Shown here: positions 50,152-62,715 of the stretch, in pieces
How positions within the stretch are numbered: the first letter of the stretch is position 1
Layout: each line of letters begins with the position of its first letter
Assembly (NCBI GenBank): GCA_947568835.1
Contig: OX387607.1
Location: forward strand, 10,059,701-10,123,700
Reading direction: 5' to 3'
Length of the DNA: 64,000 nt
From: Protonemura montana
Lineage: Eukaryota > Arthropoda > Insecta > Plecoptera > Nemouridae
Notes under the pieces: generated by a model
The model's input: the letters and a program-made list of their open reading frames with translations, nothing else
Databases searched by the model: none
Told to the model about the DNA's origin: nothing
Translations under genes and position numbers: made by a program

Positions 50152-50473
50152 ATACCGCTAATGTTAAACTGTCTTAGCAAAAAATGGCAGCCAAATGACT
50201 ACTTTACCGACAAAAATAGAGAATGTATCTAGATAATTTCACCGTAGTTTTGAGTCTTAAGAAACTTTATTTTGTTATTCGCATTTGAGCCTGATTTAAG
50301 CACAATAAATGTTTATTAATACTAACCTCTACGATTTTATCGATATTTTAAGTCGTAATTATTCAGGTTTATTATAAAGGACGGCCGCATACACCATCAG
50401 GTAGCAACTTCTTAACACATTTTGCCGGCTCGTTTGCTCAGCAGAAAGTTTAACTATACCTATAAACCCAATG
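50152..50473 (-). mobile_element. MITE family copy E (long, right end with internal loss)
   Basis: The left end is ACCGCTAATGTTAAACTGTC. Interior landmarks are AAAAAATGGCAGCCAAATGA, CTACTTTACCGACAAAAATA, TTGCCGGCTCGTTTGCTCAG and CAGAAAGTTTAAC. The right end jumps to CTATACCTATAAACCCAATG, so the outer tip is present but about 25 bases of the inverted repeat between are missing. This copy helps to show that the family terminus is CATTGGGTTTATAGG. Confidence 0.8.
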
Positions 50474-53400
50474 GTGGATTGTAGTAGGGTAGAAGGCCCC
50501 AATGCTCCTCTTGAGATCCACCGAGTCGAGGAATGCCACCTCGGATATGGTTTCGACATATCGACTCCTATATCTGATTTTATAGCTAAGGCAGAAACAA
50601 AAAAAATCAAACATATATGTGTATTATACATTTCATATTTTTTCCTTTTTTTGTTTGCCGCTCGATCATGATGGAACGTTGGGAGGAACCAAAAATTAAT
50701 CCTTTTTATCAATAGCATGGCATTGGAACTGAAAACATAATATTTATCGTCGGAGAAGATCTTCTGGTACGTCTCAGGTGTCGGCTGACGATGGCCGCTG
50801 GTCGATCGGAAATCGGCAATTAATTCGGCAGGCCAGGAATTATTCTTGTGGTGAGAAATGTAACCTAATACTTGTGTCGATGACTTGCAATTGGTAAGAC
50901 AAGCCATGGCGGCCTGACATCTTACGACGGAGAGAATGCAAATTGTGCGCGTGCAATTATATAATTAGATTTCATTGTGATAATGTAACACAAATGCCAC
51001 AATTTTTACCTGAGGATGTTTTAGAAGCCTGAAGAATCTTCTTCAATACTAGAGATAAATAATTTATAAATAATTGGTTACCTAGCAAATTAAGAAAATG
51101 AAGCCAGAAGTCCAAATTCACAAATGATTAAAAACCACTGTCTATATCCATGGATTTGGACTTTCTTTGAGATTGTGAGATTTAACTATTTAGAACCAAT
51201 TCTTAGACTTCTGTAAACAAGAGCATTGGCTTTAAAGATCCAGCCTCTTTAAAAAGCATGTTTTCATCCAATTTACTGAAACTCTGATCTACCCAAAGAT
51301 AATAAGTCACGTCGTTAATAAGAAATACATCAGCTACCTGTGCATGAAGTTAGCCTAAAAAGAGTTCGCGTGTTTAAAAGTTTGAATTCAATAACGTATT
51401 TTGAACGACATAAAAAGCTGGACGGTCAATGTTTGAACAGCCAGAAAAAAAATGTCCTTATTTCAAAAGAGTTTCGCAAATCAAAGCATGCCAACTACTC
51501 TCTCGTAGAGTAAACAGCATTTTTCAGTAGAGTGTTTTTTAGTGTTTCGTTTTATTTCCCCAACCGGTGTTCATGTAAAAAGGATTACAGCTTAAAGTCA
51601 AGAACGTCACGGTGTATTTCATAAGTAGTCAAAAGGACATTATCCCCATTCAATGACAACAGAAGGTATTTGTACCTGGCCATTGTTGATCTCATTCAGC
51701 GATACAAGAGAGATTCCATTCAGGTTCAATTCACAGAATGATATGATATTATCTGAATAATGTGTAATTGGTATTTGGGTGTCATTTAAAACTCATGTAC
51801 AACGTGTAAAAGTTGCTTTATCTTTGGCCAATCTTTTGAGTCGCACAGACTTACTTTTAAATATCAATCCGCGAGAGACGATTCCAACACAAGGACCACC
51901 CCCTTGCATTGCTTCCAGCTCGTCAATGACATTTTAGTTTTGATTTTAATGGCGGGATTTTAAAACACTTTTGATATCTTGAAAATATTTCCCAAAATTG
52001 TTATAACTGCTAGAAAAAAATATTTAATAGCTTGATTTGTTGCGTTTTTTTAAATGAGTTGGCCAAAACGTCACCCCAAAAACGACCGGAGGCGCCTCTG
52101 CTGAAAAAATATGCAATCTCGCTGAATACTTGGACCAGAATTAAAAAAATACATACTTTAAATTGAAAACCGTTTTTGTGATCAACTAAAGTTCTAGACT
52201 TAAAAACTCTTCACCAAGCGTCTCTTTGATTGGATGAAGCCAAACTTAATCGAACCTTAGTTGTGTTGTTGTACAAATTAGTATCAACAAGCATAAAAAA
52301 AATGTACAACGACTCATTATCAAGAAATACTAGATGTATTCATGTAACTGTGAACCGCGATCTTACTAGAAAAAAAAGCTGGCGCAGAAATTTGTTTGAG
52401 CTAGGTCCCCTAATTACTTTGTGCATCAGTATCACTCATATTACACTTTAGAGCTCTCCGTTTGTGACGCCCCTGGCTAAGTTTTCGACCAGAGTGTACA
52501 CTAAGTGAGCAGAAACGAACATTTCGAATCTAAATCCAATAAAAAAACCAACCTGAAACTAATATATTGACGTGGAAGAAATGAAAACGCCACGAAGAAA
52601 AGAACTCACCGCGCTATTTTCTAGAGTTACCAGCTCTGGCAACTGCTTTTTTTCTAGAGTTTGACGGAATAGCTGATCATGAAGGGCGGAATTCATTGGC
52701 CATTAAAGGCGATTAGCGAAAATCGAGGAGGAATTTAAGAGATTGGCAAGTAGAAACAGTTCTGTAAGTGGTCGAACACAACAACAAAAAACACCGTTCT
52801 GTTGTACCGCGCTGAACGAACATCGATCGATGCTTTATCGAGAATACCGTATCATCTACCAAATATCATATCATTATTTTAATATATTACTATTCATTCA
52901 AAAGAGAATATCTTCCGATTAGATCTATGTCATGTGATAAAAATTCCGCGTAGAACCCACGATATCAAAATATTTAATAACATATTGTCAGCGGCAGGCA
53001 TGACAAAAAAAAGTGCGAATTTTCACAAATTTCACCTGTTAAGTAGTAAATTTTCACCTGTTCGCCTCCCACTTGGCCGCTTGAACACAGATCAACGTAC
53101 ACAACAATTCGGCGAATGGACCTATCAAAGTTACAGCAATCTCTGATCAAACATATAGAGAAACTCTCTCCGCACCGGTCACCCGTCCAGTCACCCGGGC
53201 TTCTAATTATCCCAAGGAAGCCGATCACAGGAGCAACGAGCGTGCATTACACATACCGACACCTCTCCCAATTCCCTCGACACTTCACGCAACCTCAACC
53301 ACACATCCATACACCTCGAGAGATTCGATAACTCATGAGCACTAATCTCAATAATTATCCGGCTATATATTAGTACGTATCCTAGTAATTAATCGGCCAG

Positions 53401-54975
53401 AGAATTGCGTTTCATGCCCGGATAGCTACGTGGTTCGTCTACCTCATGCCAATTATCGTTCCCAACTACTGTACGAGATCAACTGGCCGGCACCACAATA
53501 GAGTATCGGAACTACTATCAGACAGGCAGAAGCCAGAAGAGAAGCTTATCATTTCGATAATTTGAAGTGTTTCTTTTAGCTACTGCATGGTACATGGAGA
53601 GACATCTGATTGAAGGTGAAAATAACGTCAGGCAAAGAGGATGGCTTCTCAGATGGTGGCAACGCATCATCATTAATGATATCAGCTAGGTACGTGACCA
53701 GAGCATCGGTTCTTGCAGATCAACACTCGGCAACTTCTTCGAAGAACTCATGCACATCATTCGGCAGGTAATGAATAAGGCGCTGCCACCTCCAATTAGC
53801 TTCAAAGTTTACTTTTCAAATCAACGATATGTACTGACGTTATTTGAATGTTTCTGAGCTAGGTATATACAAACAGCGATCGCTTTGCTAAATTAGAATT
53901 AGTTGCTGAAAGAAAAATTTGCATATGAAAACAAATTAAACGTGAGCATCTAAATCGTAGAACGAATCAAGAGATAGAGATCTAGATAAAGAACGAACTT
54001 TTTCCATTCAAATCGATTAACGCTCTCAAACTAGCTGAAGACCACTCCACCTTCTTAGGCCTAATTAAGATGTAGGCGATATTAAAAAGAATACAAAAAA
54101 AAAGTCCTCACGTGAAGATATACACAGAAAAAAAAACAAAGCTGTTAAATGTTTTATCAAAAACTCTAAGCTAAATAAAGTTATTTATCTTTTATGGTGG
54201 CGAAGAGTCTTATAACAGTCAGCGCTATATCAATTAATTGAGTAGGTATCTTGACCGGTGGTTATCTGTGCATAGAACCACTTAAGTTGGTTTGAAATCA
54301 TGAAAACCTGCTGCTGCATTATAGTCTTTCTACCTATCTAGATTGTTACCCCATTGAGCCGGCAGTGTTAATGAGATGTAGAGATTTTAATCCGGGGCTT
54401 TATTTAAGATCCGTGGCTAAATGAGCCTGGCAGTTAAAAGTCAAAGAAGATGGTCAAAACTTGGCCACAGCGTGCCGGTACGGCTAAGTGGTCCGCGTTC
54501 ACAGAGCGGTCATAAAGATGATCGAATAGATGCAAGAAAGCCTGGCCAACCGACTTCTCATAAATATTATTTTATTAACCATCAAGCTGTTAGGTACTAA
54601 GCGGGTTATTAGCGATGTTTTTCATTGCGGGAAAGTGAATATTTTACGGACTGGATCGAGCGCAACAAGAGTTGAATCAATATTTAATCGGTGAGTTGGG
54701 AGAACTCGAAATAAAAAAAACTATGTTGAAGTTTTCAAGAAACTGGCTTCCCTTGTGCTGAGGTTTTGACGCTGATTGACTGTTTTCATACAGCAATTTC
54801 TGCACGAATAGCACGCAGGTATAATTCCAGTGCCCCAGCATCGTGTTTAGCTGAGATCTTTTGACAAAACGTCAAACACGGTATTGTCGGTATTGCCGGT
54901 TCACGGTTCGGTATTGAAGTTGAAATTTGGAAGATTTCAGGATGTTATAAGTACATGATTCATGTAGTTCATGAA
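50474..54975. other. No confident gene; one statistically long frame
   Basis: The notable item is a 182-codon minus-strand frame (50,359-50,907) opening at an ATG in an excellent context (GCCGCCATGG). Its last third runs into MITE copy E, and I recognise no domain, so it is described under findings and not called as a gene. A possible tRNA-like relic at 54,470-54,530 is weak. The rest is AT-rich spacer. Confidence 0.4.
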
Positions 54976-55228
54976 GAGGACAGTTCTACCCCAAAAGAAA
55001 ATGGTTATACCTCCGAAGGTGATACTTCTCCCAAAGAAGACAGTTCTATCAGAAAGGAAATAGTTCTAATCCCAAAGCGGAACAGTTTTACACCCAAACG
55101 AGAATATGTCTACCCCAAACAAGAGTACATTTACCCTAAACGAGGACATGTTTTACCCCCAATAAGGGTACTTTTGCCCCAAACGAGGATAAGTTTTACC
55201 CCGAACTTAAAATACTTCTACCCCAAAT
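54976..55228 (+). repeat. 21-bp minisatellite with an open reading frame
   Basis: About twelve diverged units of 21 bp (some 18 or 24) read like GAGGACAGTTCTACCCCAAAA or CGAGAATATGTCTACCCC plus AAA. Because the unit is seven codons, one frame stays open and would encode a heptad series resembling EDSSTPK, REYVYPK and QEYIYPK. An ATG lies at 54,955 and a stop after 55,302 (115 codons). The frame could be coding or simply a by-product of unit length. Confidence 0.75.
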
Positions 55229-56316
55229 CGTTCGAGCGGGCGCGGAGACCTGAACGCGCGAACACAACGGCAAGCCAAGCGAACGACTTGTCCCATATTT
55301 AAGGTGCCATTGGCCTCGAGCTGTTTGTTAGATCATATTGCTAAAGGCCTAAGTTTTGACGTCCTTTGAAAAGAGGTTCTATCTACAGTCGCTCCGTAAA
55401 GCTAGTATTGAGTAATTTTTTAACCATATATCATTGTTGATAGATTGTTGTATATGTTGAGTGAGAGAAAGGTACTACAGAACAACGGGTTTCATAAAAA
55501 AAATTAACAAAAACCAAAAAATAAAAACTCTTTCAAATATTACTATGAAATATAAGACGAGAGGCATCTTTCATTTCGTGTCAGTCAAGTTGTAAATATA
55601 TTTCTCTTTAGATACATTTACTTTCTTTCTTTTATTAGGTTATCGAAGATTGACGGACGGTCGTCCCAAATCTTGTCGATTATCGACAGCACCTTGTTCC
55701 GTTCCACGAAGAGATGTATAAGTTTGCTAAGATTCGTGCCAGGACATTTTTACTTCCCTTGGCACAAAATTTCTCCACACATATTTGTTAAAGATGTTGA
55801 AATATCGCAAATAGCCCGTTTTAATATCTGGTGCTAAAAAAGAATTACATAGCAACACCACCAATATCAACTATGCCAAAAATAGAAGAACCGGACAAGC
55901 TTTTCGCACAGCTACAAGAAGAAACAAAATGTCCAACTCCATTTCGCGGTCCATCTTCCAGAGCGTCACGTGACCACGGCAAGTCGTCGCATTCTTGGGC
56001 CCTTCTCGGCAGCTGCGAGGACCAAGATGTTCACTGTCATTCTCCTTTTCAAGCATCAACAATGCAAGATTTTTAACCACGTGCTTCATAAACGCTTAAC
56101 GATAATGATTGTTGTGTTGCAAATGAATAGGCGATTGTCGAGGCTCGGCAAGAAGTCGAGGCGAGTTGTTCGAGCAAAGCCCAGTGGACATCTTAGGAAT
56201 TGCGTGTTTGCTACGTGCACATTGCCGTGTTTTTCGCGTTTCGAAGAAAGAAATCGAAAAATATGAAAACATCAACTATTTAAACGTTTTTGGCAATAGA
56301 ATAACTGATTTTTTAT
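55229..56316. other. No gene recognised
   Basis: This is mixed AT-rich sequence with a slightly GC-richer part at 55,900-56,250 where several frames of 65-98 codons overlap on both strands. None has a recognisable domain. Confidence 0.45.
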
Positions 56317-56713
56317 GTTTGTTTAACGACGCAGTGCTTTGTCAATGGGTCCTGTGGCACTGATCTTGTGGTGTTGTCAATGAATGGGTGATGATGAGGC
56401 TGATGATAAATCTAACATATTGAGGAAGAAACTAGGGAAAACCCAGTGCGGGCACCAAGGGGATCAATGACTTAAAGACCCTTTTGGAAACGGTACAACT
56501 GGCACAGCAGGATTCCTCCACAAATCTATGCTGTCGAGAGGGGTTGAGGTGAAGCTGTTGTACTAATTGCAAGTTCACCAATTTCATCATTCCGCTAAGC
56601 GCTAACTTCAGCCGATCAAAACTATTCAAGTGTATGATGGTTACACATCCAATACCGGACCCGGCGCAGTGTTGCTTAACTTCGGTGATCCCACGACAAC
56701 TGGTGCTTCTTAA
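56317..56713 (-). mobile_element. 5S rRNA-derived SINE, copy 10 (near full length)
   Basis: On the minus strand the head begins around AGAAGCACCAGTTGTCGTGG and continues GATCACCGAAGTTAAGCAAC, CTGCGCCGGGTCCGGTATTG and GATGTGTAACC. The body motifs (AGCATAGATTTGTGGAGG, CCGTTTCCAAAAGGGTCT in place of the hairpin) are diverged, the GGTGCCCGCACTGGGTTTTC region and ATC-rich stretch are clear, and the tail AAAGCACTGCGTCGTTAAAC is present. MITE copy F follows 168 bp to the right. Confidence 0.85.
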
Positions 56714-56880
56714 TGACATCAGAGGCAGACTGGCCTGGTACGCCAGCACAAAATCATGTACTGGGCCCCTGCCAAATTTTAACATCCGATGCCAGTCAGG
56801 TAATGTGATAAAAAATAAAAACGAAATTGAAATTCATAAGTTAAATTCGAAAGTTAAAATCATCCACGGTAGTAGCTCGT

Positions 56881-57114
56881 ACAACCATAGCGCTAATGTT
56901 TAACTGTCTTCGCGAAAAATGACCGCCAAATGACTGCTTTAACAACAAAAATGGAGGATTCTACTTGATGAAGTCACTGTCGTTTCGAGTGATAAGAAAT
57001 TTAATTTTGTTATTTCCTGCAGATTAATTGCATTTAGACTGGCTTATGGTTCATTAATCTTTATTTATGCTAAGCTTAACGATCGATGTATACAGTTATT
57101 GATATTCTGAGTCC
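56881..57114 (-). mobile_element. MITE family copy F (left half)
   Basis: The left end ACAACCATAGCGCTAATGTT is followed by TAACTGTCTTCGCGAAAAAT, GACCGCCAAATGACTGCTTT, AACAACAAAAATGGAGGATT, CACTGTCGTTTCGAGTG and TTGATATTCTGAGTC. The copy then leaves the family, losing the right half and its inverted end. Confidence 0.75.
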
Positions 57115-60100
57115 GTGAGAACTATTGAAGCTAAAATTCAAATATTTTTGGTATTCATTTATGGACCTGCAAGAGCCGGACAGAGAAAACACCTGAAGCT
57201 AAATTGCAACAGAGAAACAAATTTAATTGCGAAAAACACATTTGTTCGCGCCGTGAATGACGGGACAAGAGCGCATTCTTGCGGGTGCATTCAGGCATCA
57301 AACTGTGACCGTCTCGGATGAATCTCCCGGCCAATCTGAGCCGCGCGGCGTGTGCTACGTCTTAATTCCGTGTCCGAGTGAGGACGGCGCCGCACGCCGC
57401 CAAGTTTGTTGGCAAAAAGAGTCGTTTTAAACTCTGTAGAAATTATGACTGGGCATTTCGGAAAGTCTTATAACAAACACATTTCGCTGCCTAACGAAGC
57501 GTAGTGCGTTGACGGGTGTTGTGCACAGGACAAGGTAACGAGCACCTCGATCGAGGACTCTGCCGAAGGCACAGAAAATGGGCGGTCCAATCGGAAAACC
57601 GCCGTCTCATTAGAAGTGGGCAGCCGAGAGAAAAAAATGCACACACACACTTACAAGGTATTTTAAAGCCGTCGAATCAGATTCCTTAACCATTAAAAAA
57701 TACGGAGTGAAATAAATAATTGTTCTAATGTTAAGTTTCGACTGTCCCTTTGGAATCCTTTATCATCGAACGCGATGCCTTGAAAGGAAGAATGGATTAA
57801 AAAAAGGCGTAAAGAAAATAAAAGAAATAGAATGGAAGAATGAGTCGTTCAAAATGTAAAATTATTTGGTGGATAATGAGGCCTATAGATATCGATTAAG
57901 AAAAGTAAACAAAAGAATGTAAAGAGATTTAAGAGACGAATAAAAAAAAAAAAACGTTGCGTTGAAAAATATTTTTGAAGAATAATAGAGTCTTGAATAA
58001 TTAATGATGACAACACCTTGGCGAGGGAACAAGGCTCTACGGTTGACTCTCTGAAGACCCAGAAGACACGGGCATGTTGAAGATCGAATGTGGCCGATCA
58101 GCTGACTCCAGAGACCGATGCTTTCGGCGGACACCGGTCATGATCGGCTGGGATGTCGATGACACGACGAGTTAGAGTGACCTTGACGTGGAGGTGCCGA
58201 GTTCGAGCAAGGCAGGCCACCGACCAAAGAAAGGTACCTCAACTTCAAGCTAAGGGTTTGGTGCCAAGGTGTGTTTAATGGACACTTTTCTCCCCCCCCC
58301 CTGAACCGTAATAAAAAAAAAAAAACGAACAGCAAGCTACCTACCAAATGAAGACGTTTAAGAAGAAATAATTACAATCATTACCAGTGAGTTTATCTTG
58401 TTTGTAACAAGGCGACAAACGGACTCAGCCAGTGCGTGCCGCTTTGGATGGTTGCGTGTCCGACCGCGTGTGCACCGTTGCGTGATCTCCATGCCACTTC
58501 ATTAACTCGAAAGCCTAATTGGGGGACTAATTGGATTAATCACGTGTAGCCATCACCAGCCTGTGATATCGCCTATAGCCAACAAGGCACTTAGCAACTC
58601 AGCGCATGGGTATATAGCCCCAAGCCAAGATTCATCAGAACTGTATCATGAATAAATCAAATTTATATTATATTAAAAGCCATTTACAAGAATTTCGGCG
58701 TCTATGTGCGATACATAGAGAGGGTATATGTCAGAGAGGGTATTGACTGAGCGCTAGGTGGTTATGCAGTTCGGAATGTTGATAATTAAAAATGTGTAAT
58801 TAAAATACTGTCGATGTGAATTATAAAGTTATCTGAAAGGTACGCTAGGTACTCTTTTATTATTATAAGTCTTTCATATCTTGTAGCGGTTATCGGATTT
58901 TTCTGATTTGAATCTCGTTCTCGCGGCACGGTGTGGCCAAACCATACAAGTTTACTCGTGGGTCCGTTTGCCTCGGGGAGGCCGTGTTAAAAATCGACAC
59001 TCGCCTCTTTAGAAAAATCTTGATCGTGGAATATACTTTGAAAAAATAAAGATGTGAAAATCGTAATCAAGATTTCGTTTCATATTTTTTATATCGTTTC
59101 GTTGGCATTGAATGCTGATTTATTTGACGCATTCATCCCCTCAGCTGAATTAGACAATAGAGTCGGCTTGGTAGACGCTAAATAGTGAGCGCGGGCTATT
59201 AATCAATCGAAGTGAGTGATCGAAATCAGCATCTGAAATAACGGCTTTCTTTTGGTTTCAAATTTGCATCTTTAGGCAGTCGAAGTCACCTGCCGTATTT
59301 TGGATACTCATTTTGCCTACATGGCCCATACACGACGTGTCCCTCGTCACAAACTTTTGATATCATAGCCAAATACAAAACTTTTGCTCTAATACTAAAC
59401 TTTTGTCCTGCCAGGAGACTTCTCGCACGAATCCCAACGCGTTTAAACTCCGGAAATCATCTCAAGAAATCAGAACCAAGTTTTCAAAGCAATTTCTCTA
59501 CGCACCATAATCAACGACATCAAACACATAAAAAAAATGTGCGTACATCAAAGTCTTTCACTTCAACAAGAGAGACGTAATTGCGTCTTTGCAATATCAT
59601 TCTAAATAATTCATTCACGCAATTTCTTTCTGGAATCGACCGGCAAATTCCTCGAGTCAATACCGAGTAGAGCAGCCAAGAGCTTTGTTATAATTTTACC
59701 TGATCATTTGCTTCGACAATGAGCTTCAATCGCAAGGTATTTTAATCAGAGGCGACACTTTCCAGCCGGCTTTCAAGCGAGAATAATTACGTGTTTACTT
59801 AGGAAATGATAGTGTTAAATTGCATCTATCCCGACACAAGTGCATATAGGTGTGTACATAGCATTCGACGAACAAAAGGACGGAACACACATAGTACAAT
59901 ATTTTAATAACATTCCAAGTGGTGTGATGACTTTAAGGTAAGTACTAAGTACAAAACGAGTACAAAACAGTTATAATGACAACTTGATACCAAGCGTAAA
60001 TATCAGCAAAGTCTTTGTAAAAGCAATTTGCGAAACGCAGTGGCAGCGAAGAATAAAAGCACAACTGCGAATGTACAAAACTCCTGATCGGTTCGAAATC

Positions 60101-62715
60101 AAAACGAAAGTACCTCAACTAAAAGAAAAAGCTGTTTCATAAAATCTAACCCGAGATGGAAAAAAAAGTATCACCGTGTAAGGTAAGTAATAAAAACATT
60201 GTTACGTCGCAATATTTCAACTAAGATAATAATTACCCGGTGTCAAATCGCTCGGTAGCCAAGAACGATTTCGTGCAGAAAAAAAAAACTGTTCCACTCT
60301 CCGATTGCCAGCGACAAGAAATCCACATTAATGTCTTCGGCCGTTTTATTGATCATCGTAACACACGTATTTTATCAAGCAATCGCTTTTATCCTAACCA
60401 TAGCAAATGCAACTGAAACAAACAATCGATTGTAACAGTTGATTGCACAAGTTATTGATATGTAGTTGATGAGTTATATACGTTCTGTGTCTAGTCTGTC
60501 TCAAGACAATCGCGTGGTAAGCTTCTGGCTGAGATATCTACCCGGAGAGTCACCAACGAACGACAAATCGGACGATAATAAGTCACTGACAAAATCTTAT
60601 TTGCCAACCGTCAATCAATACAGAAGATAGCTCCGATGTGATTAGTTACCAATACGAGTTGCCTTACTCCTGGTCTTCGGAAGATGGTATACGTATTTCA
60701 TAAACAATATAAATATTACCCTGCCAGTGAATACACTGCGATCTCTAAGGTCATTTCATTAAGAATACATTACTTCAAATCCTATAAGCAATCAATCTTT
60801 ACTAAGGAGCTTTTACTTTTACTGTTGCGTAATTGCGTGTTATCTGATTGGTCAGGACGGCCTTGCATGTATTGCTAATTACTTGTCGCTGCAGCCAGAC
60901 CAGTGTAAAGTCGCGCTGACGTTTCGGTAGAAATATTTTTTTGTTTCCAGGAGATGCAGTTATTGCACAATAATGCACGACGATACATTTTTAAAAACTA
61001 AATTTCTAGTTACTCAGTGCAGAATTTTAGCGGAAAAGTCACTGACAAAATGATTGCAAACCAAAATGTTTGAGACGTGAAGCGTGTACCTTCAAAGACA
61101 TTCCGTTTTCTTTGCTCTAATTTCTCATCAATGACCGCTCGACGACCATTTCGAAATCCCAATGGACCAATTTCACTAAACCGTTTCGTCGGTAATCGAG
61201 CATCATTGTTGAGACGAAACAAGTGCCATTCAAATGTCTGATTGCCTTTTCCTTTCACAAAAATGACAAAACGCAATATCAGAAACGATAAAAACGTATC
61301 ATCAAATTGGTCACGTATTCGCCCATAGAAACGCAGACGGCGACACAATATGTTTCTTTTCGCCACACATGTGAATATGTGTGTGTGTTTGTCAATCCCA
61401 AGGTGGTCACTCACGTCGGTGAGTGTGTAAACTCTACTGTAACGTAGTTGGCAACTTTCTTGCTTGGAATTGATGGATATAAATTATGTAAGCCAGTGTT
61501 TGTATGTGCAGTCGGCGAGAGAAAGGTGCAGATTAGCAGAAATACGACGATAATTGTGCGAAGTGAACGTTTACAGCTGAATAATTGACCAATCACAAAG
61601 CTGGTGAAAGTAATTCGACCAATAAGAAGCGTCGTTACGCATGGTCTCATTATAAAAGATGTGTTTCTTTGGCCAATCGAATTCGAGTTTCATTGTTGGC
61701 TAATTTTCAACGGTTGAACAATTTTTTTTCAATGATTTTTTTCTTGCTTGCGTAGAGCACAGGTGGTAAGCAATTTGTTAGTACACGACAGGTAGGTATA
61801 GTTCAATTTCAAATGCCAAAGTTATGTATTTAACATTTATTTGTCCAATATAGAATTATATATTGCAATGTAGGATTAACTCGTAATGAATTATGGGACA
61901 TTTAATTCGATTCAAAAATTGTATTTATCCCATTTAGAGTTTTCATATTGAGGAATTGGTATTGATATGTTCTTATATTCACGTATGACAAACTAAAATT
62001 AAATACATTATTCAATCTCATTATATATCTTTATATTGCAAATTAGTAACAAAATAACACTCTCAGTCTTAACACTAATAATGCATTTCAACCAAAAAAA
62101 AAAAACACAAAAAAAATTTAAATTACAAATAAATATTCACTTTCATCCTCTAATTGCGATACAATAATCGATACGATAAAAATGATTTCATGGTCCGTGA
62201 CCTTGAACCAATAGGCCTACACAGTTAACCGTTAAGCATGGAGGCGACCAGGCAGCACAGAAAATCATTCTGACGTCACATCATCATCAAGGTTGCCCCG
62301 TCGGAGATCAAACCCATAAAAAGTCATTTACGATTTGAATAATATCTCAACGACACCTACGGATGTTCTAACCGAGCTAACACCCTTTCGTATTTCACAT
62401 TTCCTGTCGCGGGCTTCTAAGAAAAACAACCACTCACGCGCTCTATCCACCGATATACCCGTTCGTATTAGTCCACACATGAATAATCGCGCTCGCCGCT
62501 TGCCTCACGAGGTCCAGTACCACAGGCTTGGCATTGCAACGTTTCAAAACTTCACTCGCCACGGTAATTTGAATAAACATGCACGCGACGTTCGTGATTT
62601 CGTGGTTCAAAAGAAAGTGTCGTCACGTTTGACAGAAGCATTGAAATCCTTCCGTTGCGCCGGTCGTCTTTCAGGCCGATTTGCAGAAGGTGTGGCACTT
62701 CGATAGTCGTAAGGG
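57115..62715. other. No gene recognised; lies downstream of the dei-like gene
   Basis: A CpG-richer patch occurs at about 57,240-57,410 and a C10 run at 58,292-58,301. Plus-strand and minus-strand frames of 123 codons (62,335-62,706) and 134 codons (61,010-61,414) carry no domain; the second opens with GTG, not ATG. The right end of this stretch must contain the 3' untranslated region of the bHLH gene, but I could not place its poly-A site with confidence. Confidence 0.45.

Noticed and set aside
54470-54530. Possible tRNA-like sequence (CGGCTAAGTGGTCCGCG)
   Set aside because: The A-box-like part is suggestive, but the B-box position reads GATGATCGAATAG, which is a poor match, and no acceptor pairing is visible.
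61010-61414. 134-codon minus-strand frame near the dei-like gene
   Set aside because: It opens with GTG, has no recognisable domain, and its length is within chance expectation for a 64-kb window.
62335-62706. 123-codon plus-strand frame just downstream of the dei-like gene
   Set aside because: It is antisense to the probable 3' untranslated region and has no recognisable domain.
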